A stretch of 64,000 nt of DNA from Arachis hypogaea (Eukaryota > Streptophyta > Magnoliopsida > Fabales > Fabaceae): assembly GCF_003086295.3 (NCBI RefSeq), contig NC_092054.1, positions 55,901,546 through 55,965,545 on the forward strand. Direction: 5' to 3'. Positions 51,396-60,657 of the stretch are shown one piece after another. The translations under genes and the position numbers were made by a program. Positions within the stretch are counted from its first letter, which is position 1. Every line of letters starts with the position of its first letter. The notes beneath the pieces were generated by a model. It was not told the DNA's origin and made no database searches. It was given only the letters and a program-made list of their open reading frames with translations.

Positions 51396-51792
51396 AAGAA
51401 ACCGGACCCTGGAAAGTTCTCAATACCTTGTACCATAGGCACCATGACCTTTGAGAAGGCTCTGACTTGTAGAGGATGTCTTGGTGAAGGTTGAAGGCCT
51501 TTACATCCGTGCTGATTTCATAATCCTGGAAACTGGGAAGAATATAGATGAATCCATCATCCTTGGCAGACCCTTCCTAGCCACAGCAAAAGCTGTGATT
51601 GATGTTGACAGAGGAGAGTTGGTCCTTCAAGTGAATGAGGACTACCTTATGTTTAAGGCTCAAGGATCTCCCTCTGTAACCATGGAGAGGAAGCATGAAA
51701 AGCTTCTCTCAAAGCAGAGTCAAACAGAGCCCCCACATTCAAACTCTAAGTTTGGTGTTAGGAGGCCATCATCATGCTCTGAGTATCTATGA
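51396..51792 (+). pseudogene. pro: Aspartic protease remnant of element C, active site deleted
   Basis: It follows gag after a stop. The entry block FSIPCTIGTMTFEKAL is present, then about 130-140 bases seen in A are missing near 51465, removing the whole DLG active-site segment. The fold's C-terminal part (FIILETGKN, IILGRPFLATAKAVIDVDRG) runs to 51792 in a shifted frame. It cannot be catalytic. Confidence 0.8.
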
Positions 51793-51822
51793 GGCTCCAT
51801 GAGAGCCCACTGTCAAGCTATT

Positions 51823-51855
51823 GACATTAAAGAAGCGCTTATTGGGAGGCAACAC
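51823..51855 (+). promoter_or_regulatory. Conserved motif after the gag-protease region (C)
   Basis: GACATTAAAGAAGCGCTT and GGGAGGCAAC, as in A; no pol lies between it and the protease. Confidence 0.5.
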
Positions 51856-52007
51856 AATTTTATTCAATTATATCTATTTATTTTCTATTGTTATTTTATA
51901 TTTTCTTTAGGTTAATGATCATGTGAAGTCACAAAAATAACTAAAAAAGCAAAAATAGAATGAAAAACAGCATTAAAAATAGCACACCCTGGAGGAAAAG
52001 CTTACTG

Positions 52008-52185
52008 GCGTTTAAACGCCAGTAAGGGTAGCAGAACACCAGACTGGCGTTTAACGCCAGAAAAGGGCAACAAACTGGCGTTTAACGCCAGAAAGGGAAG
52101 AAAAGCTGGCGTTAAATGCCAGAAATGGGCAGCAACCTGGCGTTTAACGCCAGGATTGGCACTCCAAGGGGCGTTTACATGCGAA
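52008..52185 (+). repeat. GGCGTTTAAACGCC-type palindrome cluster (C, spacer)
   Basis: Five or six near-perfect copies of TGGCGTTTAAACGCCA within 180 bases, in the same position as in A. Confidence 0.8.
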
Positions 52186-52554
52186 CATGGTGCAGGGATG
52201 AGAAATCCTTGACACCTCAGGATCTGTGGATCCCACAGGATCCCCACCTACCTCAACTCCCTCTCTTCTTCACACCTTTCCATAACACCCTTTTCCAAAT
52301 ACCCCTCACATCTTCACCAATCACCTCCACCCACTATTCCTCAAAAACCCCACCAACCTCACAATTCAAATTCAAATACTTTCCCTCCCAAACCCAACCT
52401 TTAATACACGAAAACCCCATCTCTCTTACCTTATAAATATCCCCTCACCACCTTCATTTTCACACATCATACACACTTCTCTCCAACTTGGCCGAACCTA
52501 CACCAACCCTCCATCTCCTTCATTTTCTTCTTCTTCTACTCACTTCTTTCCTCT

Positions 52555-52574
52555 TTTGCTCGAGGACGAGCAAA
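52555..52574 (+). other. AGGA-loop hairpin before the env-position ORF (C)
   Basis: TTTGCTCG / AGGA / CGAGCAAA, a perfect 8 bp stem, followed by TTTTAAGTTTGGTGTGG, 55 bases before the ATG. A pyrimidine-rich run precedes it. Confidence 0.65.
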
Positions 52575-52628
52575 CCTTTTAAGTTTGGTGTGGTAAAAGT
52601 GTCACTTTTTGTTTTTTCATAACCATTT

Positions 52629-53786
52629 ATGGCACCTAAGACCAGAGAAACCTCTAGAAAGAGGAAAGGGAAGGCAAAAGCTTCCACCTCTGAGTCATGG
52701 AAGATGGAGATATTTATCTCAAAGGTGCATCAAGACCACTTCTATGAAGTTGTGGCAAAGAAAAAGGTGATCCCCGAGGTTCCCTTTAAGCTCAAAAAGA
52801 GTGAATGTCCGGAGATCCGATATGAGATTCGAAGAAGAGGTTGGGAAATTCTCACCAACCCCATTCAACAAGTCGGGATCTTAATGGTTCAAGAGTTCTA
52901 TGCTAATGCATGGATCACAAAAAACCATGATCAAAGTGTGAACCCCGACCCAAAGAATTGACTTACAATGGTCCGGGGAAAATACTTAGATTTCAATCCG
53001 GAAAATGTAAGATTGGCATTCAACTTGCCAATGATGCAAGGAGATGCACGCCCCTACACTAGAAGGGTCAACTTTGATCAAAGGTTGGACCAAGTCCTTA
53101 TGGACATTTGTGTGGAAGGCGCTCAATGGAAGAGAGATTCAAGAGGGAAGCCGGTTCAACTAAGAAGGCTTGACCTCAAGCCAGTGGCTAGGGAATGGTT
53201 GGAGTTCATCCAACACTCAATCATTCCCACTAGCAACCGGTCTGAAGTTACTATAGACCGGGCTATCATGATCCATAGCATCATGAATGGAGAGGAAGTA
53301 GAAGTTCATGAGGTTATATCCCTAGAACTCTACAAGGTGGCGGACAAGTCCTCTACTTTGGCAAGGTTAGCCTTCCCTCATCTAATTTGTCACCTCTGCA
53401 ATTCAGCTGGAATTGACATAGAGGAAGACATCCTCATTGATGAGGACAAGCCCATCACTAAGAAAAGGATGGAGCAAGCAAGAGAGTCCACTCATGGACC
53501 TCAACAAGAGCATGAGGAAATTCCTCATCATGAAATCCCTGAGATGCCTCAAGGGATGCACTTCCCTCCACAAAATTATTGGGAGCAAATTAACACCTCC
53601 CTAGGAGAATTAAGTTCCAACATGGGACAACTAAGGGTGGAACACCAAGAGCATTCTATCCTCCTTCATGAAATTAGAGAAGACTAAAGAGCCAAGAGGG
53701 AGGAGCAACAAAGGCAAGGAAGAGACATAGAGGAGCTCAAGCATTTCATTGGATCTTCAAGAGGAAGAACTAGCCGCCATCACTAA
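52629..53786 (+). pseudogene. Env-position ORF of element C
   Basis: One 386-codon frame, MAPKTRETSRKRKGK to GSSRGRTSRHH, with stops only at 52959 and 53685. A basic N-terminus is followed by a conserved block (ECPEIRYEIRRRGWEILTNP...VQEFYANAW) resembling the putative plant transposon protein family, then a middle domain and a coiled-coil-like Glu/Gln-rich C-terminal half. No signal peptide or membrane segment is visible, so the protein is probably not an envelope despite its position. Role unknown. Confidence 0.75.
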
Positions 53787-54858
53787 GGTGGACCCGTTCT
53801 TTAATCTCCTTGCTCTTATTTTTCTATTTTTCGAAAATTATGCTTTATGTTCTATCTATGTTTGTGTCTTTATTACATGATCATTAGTGTCTAGTGTCTA
53901 TGCTTTAAAGTTATGAATGTCCTATGAATCCATCACCTTTCTTAAATGAAAAATGTTTTCTGAAAAAGAAAAAGAAGTACATGAATTTTGAATTTTAAAA
54001 TAGTTTAATTATTTTGATGTGGTGGCAATACTTTTTGTTTTTCTGAATGAATGCTTGAACAGTGCATATTTTTGAATTTGTTGTTTATGAAAGTTAAAGT
54101 TGTTGGCTCTTGAAAGAATAATGAAAAAGGAGAAATATTATTGATAATCTGAAAAATCATAAAATTGATTCTTGAAGCAAGAAAAAGTAGTGAAAAAAAA
54201 AGTGGCAAAAAAAATAAATAAAGAAAAAAAAGAGAGAAAAGAAAGAAAAAGAAGAAGCAAGCAGAAAAAGCCAGTAACCCTTTAAACCAAAAGGCAAGGG
54301 TAGAAAAAGGATCCAAGGCTTTGAGCATTAATGGATAGGAGGGCCCACAGGAATAAAATCCTGGCCTAAGCGGCTAAACCAAGCTGTCCCTAACCATGTG
54401 CTTGTGGCGTGAAGGTGTCAAGTGAAAAGCTTGAGACTGAGCGGTTAAAGTCGTGGTCCAAAGCAAAAAGAGTGTGCTTAAGAGCTCTGGACACCTCTAA
54501 TTGGGGACTCTAGCAAAGCTGAGTCACAATCTGAAAAGGTTCACCCAGTTATGTGTCTGTGGCATTTATGTATCCGGTTGTAATACTGGAAAAACAAAAT
54601 GCTTAGGGTCACGGCCAAGACACATAAAGTAACTGTGTTCAAGAATCAACATACTGAACTAGGAGAATCAATAACACTATCTGAATTCTGAGTTCCTATA
54701 GAAGCCAATCATTCTGAACTTCAAATGATAAAGTGAGATGCCAAAACTATTCAGAAGCAAAAAGCTAGGAGCCCAGCTCATCTAATTAAGACTGATCTTC
54801 ATAAATGTTTTTGGAATGTATTGTATATTCTCTTCTTTATATCCTACTTTGTTTTTAG
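53787..54858 (+). other. 3' noncoding region of element C, conserved with A
   Basis: No gene. 54320-54780 matches 16440-16900 closely. An A/G-rich stretch lies at 54185-54265. Confidence 0.6.
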
Positions 54859-54895
54859 TTGCTTGGGGACAAGCAACAATTTAAGTTTGGTGTTG
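54859..54895 (+). promoter_or_regulatory. Hairpin and polypurine-like tract before the 3' LTR (C)
   Basis: TTGCTTG / GGGA / CAAGCAA (54859-54876) then AATTTAAGTTTGGTGTTG directly against the LTR. Confidence 0.6.
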
Positions 54896-56362
54896 TGATG
54901 AGCGGATAATTTATACACTTTTTTGGCATTGTTTTTAGGTAGTTTTCAGTATGTTTTAGTTTTTTTTATTATATTTTTATTAGTTTTAAAATAAAAATCA
55001 CATTTCTGGACTTTACTATGAGTTTGTGTGTTTTTCTGTGATTTCAGGTATTTTCTAGCTAAAATTGAGGGACCTGAGCAAAAATCTGATTCAGAGGCTG
55101 AAAAAGGACTGCAGATGCTGTTGAATTCTGATCTCCCTGCACTCGAAATGGATTTTATGGAGCTACAGAAGCCCAATTGACGTGCTCTCAATTGCGTTAG
55201 AAAGTAGACATCCTGGGCTTTTCAGCAATATATAATAGTCCATACTTTGCCTGAGTCTTGATAACGCAAACTGGCGTTTAAACGCCAACTTTCTACCCTA
55301 TTCTGGCGTTAAACGCCAGAACTGGCATAAAAGCTGGAGTTAAATGCCCAAACTGGCACTAGAGTTGGCGTTTAACTCCAAGAAAAGTCTCTACATGTGA
55401 AAGCTTCAATACTCAGCCCAAGAACACACCAAGTGAGTCCGAAAGTGGATTTCTACATTAATTACTCATTTCTGTAAACCCTAGGCAACTAGTTCATTAT
55501 AAATAGGACCTTTTACTATTGTATTTTTATCTCTGGAACACATTATGTAACTTTTACATTCTGAGACCTCCATGGGAGGCTGGCCACTCAGCCATGTCTA
55601 CCCTATTTTCACTTATGTATTTTCAACGGTGGAGTTTCTACACCCCATAGATTAAGGTGTGGAGCTCTGCTGTCCCTCATGAATTAATGCAAAGTACTAC
55701 TGTTTTCTATTCAGTTCAAGCTTATTCTTATTCTAAGATATCCATTCGCACTTCAACATGATGAATATGATGATTATGTGACACTCATCACCATTCTCAC
55801 TCATGAATGCGTGCCTGACAACCACTTCCGTTCTACATGAAAACGAGCTTGAGTGCATATCTCTTGGGTTTCTAATCTAAGATTAGAACCTTCGTGGTAT
55901 AGGCTACAATTATAGGCTACAATTCTTGAGATTCGGAAAATCTAAACCTTGTCTGTGGTATTCCGAGTAGGATCTGGGAAGGGATGGCTGTGACGAGCTT
56001 CAAACTCGCGATTGTTGGGCGTAGTGACAGACGCAAAAAGATCAATGGATCCAATTCCATCATAAGTGAGAACCAACATATGATTAGCCGTGCGGTGACA
56101 GTGTATTTGGACCATTTTCACTGAGAGGACGGACAATAGCCATTGACAACGGTGATCCCCCAACATACAGCTTGCCATGGAAGAGAGTATGAATGATTGG
56201 ATGAGGGCAATAGGAAAGCAGAGGTTCAGAAGGAACAAAGCAACTTCATATGCTTATCTGAAATTCCACCAATGAATTACATAAGTGCTTCTATATTATT
56301 TTCTGTTTTAATTATATTTTAATTATCAAAATCCCATAACCATTTGAATCTGCCTGACTGAG
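54896..56362 (+). repeat. 3' LTR of element C, truncated at its end
   Basis: Matches the 5' LTR from TGATGAGCGG to GCCTGACTGAG, then stops. TATAAATAGG at 55498-55507; palindrome cluster at about 55268-55380. Confidence 0.9.
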
Positions 56363-57953
56363 GGTTGGTTGGTGTTGTTGGAGGAGGACAAGGACAACTT
56401 TGAAATCATATCAATGAGATTGGCAAATTGAGCACTCATGACATTAAATTGAGCCTTGTTGTTCTCGTCCTGTTTTTCCATAGTAGCTCTAAGTTCATTA
56501 ACTTGGTTGGTGGAAGAGAAGGAGGATTGGTTGGATTGTTGTCTTTAATGTGGTGCTTGGTATTTGGTGTAGTTATTTTGGTTTTGATGGGATGCTTGGT
56601 TTTGGTGATTTTGGTTGGCTTGATGGTTGTTGTTGTTATGGTGGTATTGGGATGAAGATTGCTGGTTGTTGTTGGAGTGAGAAGAAGAGTTGTTCCATCT
56701 TTGATTTTGATTGCTCCCTTGTGCATTGTCCCTCAACTCTTGATTGGAGTTATTTCCATGAGAGTAGTTATTTTGGCCTTGAGAGTGATAGAGTGGACGA
56801 TTGTTATAATTCACATTGGCTACGGCAAGGATATTCTCCTCTTGAATTTGATGGCATTGATTGGTGTAATATGTGGTGCTAGAGCACAAACCACAAATTC
56901 TAGGAGGACCTTCAAGTTGTGCAACTTGGGGTGGGGCTTGGATGGCTTGTATGGAATAGAATGCCTTTTGTTCCTTGTGAATCTCTGTAAGGATAGTAGT
57001 CATATCTCCAAGCACCTTGGTTAAGCTTGTTTCAGAAGGAGGTGCTTCCACTACACCCTTGAGGGGATTGCTCCTTACTCTTACATATTGTGTAGCCTCG
57101 GCAACATCATTTATCAAGCTCCAAGCTTCTCCCGCCGTCTTGTTTTTGGAAAGGGAACCACTACTAGAGGCGGTGAGCAATCTTTTATCTTCCGCACAAA
57201 GACCTCCGGTGAAATAACTAATGAGCAAGTGAATGTCCAATCCATGGTGTGGACAAGATTCCAATAGCCTCTTGAACCTAGTCCAATACTCATACAAACT
57301 CTCTTGGTCCTTTTGCATTATACCCGAGATTTCCTTCCGGATGTAGTCGGTCTTCTCTGGCAGAAAGAACTTGTCTAGAAACTCTCTTCTCAAGAAATTC
57401 CAATTGGTCACAATCTCATCCGGTTGGGAATAGAACCACATTTTGCTTGTCCCTCAAGAGAGAAGGGGAAAGCAAAAACCATAATGGCAACCTCATCGGC
57501 CCCATGCCTTCGAGCCGTAGAACAAAAAACTTGAAAATCTCTTAGATGTCGGATGGGGTCTTGACCCGGAATTCCATGATACTTGGGGAGTAGATTTATC
57601 AAGCTATTCTTCAACTCAAAGTTCGGATCAAGATTGGGATACCTTGCTTGCAAAGCTTGAAGTATGATATCCGGAGCCCCTTGTTCATGCAAGGTGATTC
57701 AGCGTGGCTCCGCCATGTATTGTTCTCCTGTAGGATGCAAAGATGTATTAGTGGTGCCAACAGAAGAATAGGAAGTAGCGGACTCCAAATCACTCTCGGT
57801 TCCGTCTAGTGATTTGGTATGCTTCTCAAGAGAGGCCGAAGTACTAGCCATATAGTCTAACCGCCGTCTAGCTTGCCGATTGTGTAACAAAGTTCTTTCA
57901 ATCTCAAGGTCAAGCTCGGCTAAGCTAGAGTTTAGTTGAGACCGAGTCATCAA
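56363..57953 (-). pseudogene. gag: gag of element B
   Basis: Starts MMTRSQLNSS at 57953. Breaks: TGA at 57699, a frameshift near 57443 (the frame resumes at 57441), and TAA at 56545, after which the same frame continues to the junction with C. The capsid region includes YHGIPGQDPIRHLRDF and EFLDKFFLPEKTDYIRKEI. The knuckle reads CGLCSSTTYYTNQC, with Tyr where His is expected. An Asn/Gln/His-rich tail follows. The gag end and the protease are missing, lost in the deletion at 56362. Confidence 0.87.
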
Positions 57954-58077
57954 ACTTGGGAGTCATAACACATGTATAAAAGAAATATAAACTACAAACT
58001 AATTATTAAAAGCAAGTAAACTATCTACACTATTCACATATTCACATAACCAATGTTAAGGCATACGTTGCAACCAT

Positions 58078-58095
58078 TCCCCGGCAACGGCACCA
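58078..58095 (-). promoter_or_regulatory. Primer binding site of element B (tRNA-Asp type)
   Basis: Minus strand TGGTGCCGTTGCCGGGGA, one mismatch from the tRNA-Asp complement, 6 bases from the LTR. Confidence 0.82.
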
Positions 58096-58101
58096 AAAAT
58101 T

Positions 58102-59850
58102 TGATAGGTAGAATTATTGTCGGTCTAGAATTTCTCTTAATAGAAACAGAACTTCGTTGTAAGCATAGTTCCAAACCAACTGATAACTCTCAATCAAATT
58201 TTAAAGAATTGGTTGTCACAAAGTTCAACCCCAAAAAAAGTAAACTGAAGTATTCAAACCTCGGGTCGTCTCATAAGGAATGGGCAAACATGTGCATCAA
58301 CATTGGTTAGAATTCCGGGGTTGGGAGTCATGATCAAGAAATTAAACTACTAGACTTAACAAGCAAGAAATCTTAAAGTGCAAGAAACTAAATCAAGTAA
58401 CTAAAGAAAGGTATGAACAATTTCAAACTAACAAGAGAACATTCAATATAATTCTACTCTAAAACTAAGCAAGTAACTATAACTAGAATTAATGCAATTG
58501 AAATTTTTGGTTTTCAAATATGGATAATAAAAGAAACTCTTGGCTAGGCATAGGAATTGGGGTCACCATCCTTGTCTAATAACCATATCTTGACAATTGT
58601 GAGGAACCAAGCTCATTAAGTTTACTTCTATACTTGAAGTATATCAAATGGCTTGATCAACATCAATCCATAAGCTCTAACCTAGCTACTAATTGACTTA
58701 GTAGTAGGCTAGTGTCAATGGTTATCAAATTGACCACTAAGGATTCTCAAATCACCAAATCCGTTAGACCCAATGACTCAAGTTTGTCCAATTTCCTTAG
58801 CCTAGACCAAGAGAAAAGAAAACTACTCCATAATCAACGGAAACATTTCAGCAAACACATGGTATACATTAATAAAAGACAAATTCAAATTGCAAGTAAA
58901 TTGGAAATTAAAGATACCCACTAACAATTATCACTAGAAAACTACTTAAACAACACTATTAATCATAGAAAACATCAATGTTTCATTAACAATTCAAGAT
59001 CCACAAAGTTCATAAGATGAGTAGAAAATGGGAAATAACAAGGAAACATAAATCTAACACAATATCTCAACAAAATTATACTAGAGAATTCAAATTAAAT
59101 AATCAAAACTAGAAATCAACAAAACCCAATTCAAAATTCAACAAGGGAAGATCAAATCAAACTAGATCTAGAGAGGAATAAGGGTTTCTCTCTCTAGAAG
59201 AATAAGAACCAAAAACTAGCCAAAATTATCTCTAAGTGTGTAATGAATGATCCCCCCTTTCCCCCTAGAGTTCCTGGGTCTTTTCCATGCAGAATCAGCT
59301 TGAATTCGGGCCTGAAGAGCCTCAGAAATTGCCAGCCACGATTTCTTTAATGAGGTCACGTGCTGCTCGTCACGCGTACACGTGGGTCACGCGTACGCGT
59401 CGCCAGAGTTTCACGATCCACGCGTACGCGTCAAGCATGCGTACGTGTCGGTGGAGAATTCGCCAATCCATGCGGATGCGTCACTCTTTGCGCGCCATGC
59501 CTATCTCCTTGCATCCACGCGTGCGCGTGGGGTACGCGTTCGCGTCACAGCCGATTTTCCAAAGACCAATTCTTTATGTTGCTTCTACTTGTGCATGCTT
59601 CCTTTCTCTCTTCTAGGTCATTCTTGCCCTACAAACTATGAAATCACTCAACAAACATATCACGGCATCGAATGGTATTAGAAGAGGATCAAAATATGAT
59701 ATTTTTAAGGAAAAAGAAGCATGTTTTCCATCATGAAGCAATATTAGGAAGAGAACACAAAATCATGCAATTTCTGTGAATAAGTGTGAAAAATATTGAC
59801 AAAATCCCCCAAATTCTACACAATATAAATCATAAAATTGGGGTTTATCA
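58102..59850 (-). repeat. 5' LTR of element B
   Basis: 1749 bp, start TGATAAACCC and end CTATCA on the minus strand, next to CACCT. GCGTACGCG words at about 59370-59555 are more numerous than in the 3' LTR. Short ORFs across this region arise from those words. Confidence 0.88.
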
Positions 59851-59855
59851 CACCT

Positions 59856-60470
59856 ATGCCTGATCCAGATGACGTGTACGTACCTGAGTTTCCTCTTGAG
59901 GTGGTTATACCTCCAAAGCCACATGCACTGCTTTTTCCCGCAGAGAATCTAGAGGCCCGTAACAGGCCACTAGGTGAGACTCTAGTACCGATCTATGCCA
60001 ACAGACCTCTTTTGGTAGATGGGAACAGTAGTAGCAGTTCTTCTGGCGGGACAGGCTATAAGTGGACCCGAAGAAAGACCCAAAAGAGTAGGATCTATCT
60101 TCTTTGAGGAACACCCAGCTTACAGTTGGGGCACATGGGGACCTCCCTAACTGCAATGTGTGACTCTGGTTTAGAGACATGAGATGGCACTTCTTTTGAT
60201 GACATCTGGCTTAGGTGAGTTTAAAATTTCTAGGCTAGTCTGGGCTTCATCTTAGAGTCTTTTTAGATGGGCCAAACCCTGGGTGTTGTATGCTTATATA
60301 TGTATATATTTGTTATATAGTTACAATGATGGGGTGTAGACCAACCGAATCTGTATGCATGTTACTGATGATGGTTTTGTGATGTACATTATGAGTTGTG
60401 GATATTTGTTGGCCTTATTTATATTTCTGTTGCTAGTTATTGTTGTTTGGCTTGTTATACTTATTCAACA
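59856..60470 (+). repeat. Right part of the 3' LTR of relic E
   Basis: Continues the sequence cut at 35298 once element B and one CACCT are removed. A short open frame (59858-60107, MPDPDDVYVPEF...) sits here, but its frame meets a stop four codons upstream of the rejoined insertion point, so I do not call it a gene. The right LTR boundary is not clear. Confidence 0.45.
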
Positions 60471-60657
60471 AACATATAAAAGAAGTACCTGGTAAAATAA
60501 CCACGTTTTCACAATGAAACAAGCTCATATATTATTAAATAACAGTTAATAATTATAGAAGCAAGTTAGTGACACTTACATTGGCTATTCAAAGCAGAAA
60601 AATATAGCATAACCAAAAGAAAATTATAATGATATTCTACACTTTCTACATGTTCCA
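60471..60657. other. Unassigned AT-rich sequence
   Basis: Nothing recognisable; it ends in TTCCA, the probable target duplication of the next LTR. Confidence 0.4.

Larger units (their letters stand above)
46200..56362 (+). mobile_element. Element C: non-autonomous Athila-like LTR retrotransposon lacking pol
   Basis: Sister of A with the same order of parts and the same lack of pol. It is inserted in B's pol; the left flank is ATACA (46195-46199). The 3' LTR ends abruptly at about 56362, roughly 150 bases short, and B's gag follows directly, so the right duplication is lost in a deletion. Its gag-protease and env-position frames are better preserved than those of A, with a few stops each. Confidence 0.88.
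35299..59850 (-). mobile_element. Element B: Athila-like Ty3/gypsy retrotransposon, minus strand, carrying element C
   Basis: Both outer ends are LTR ends and are flanked by the perfect duplication CACCT (35294-35298, 59851-59855). On the minus strand: 5' LTR, tRNA-Asp primer site, gag, then element C with a deletion, RT/RNase H, integrase, post-pol motif, env-position ORF, hairpin, polypurine tract, 3' LTR (itself carrying a solo LTR). It is related to D but distinct; the primer site and pol are better preserved. Confidence 0.9.

Noticed and set aside
52629..53786. True retroviral-type envelope protein
   Set aside because: No signal peptide, transmembrane segment or cleavage site is seen; only the position is env-like.
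59858..60107. Possible host or element gene starting MPDPDDVYVPEF
   Set aside because: The rejoined sequence before the insertion site of B has a stop four codons upstream, and the region lies within a retrotransposon LTR.
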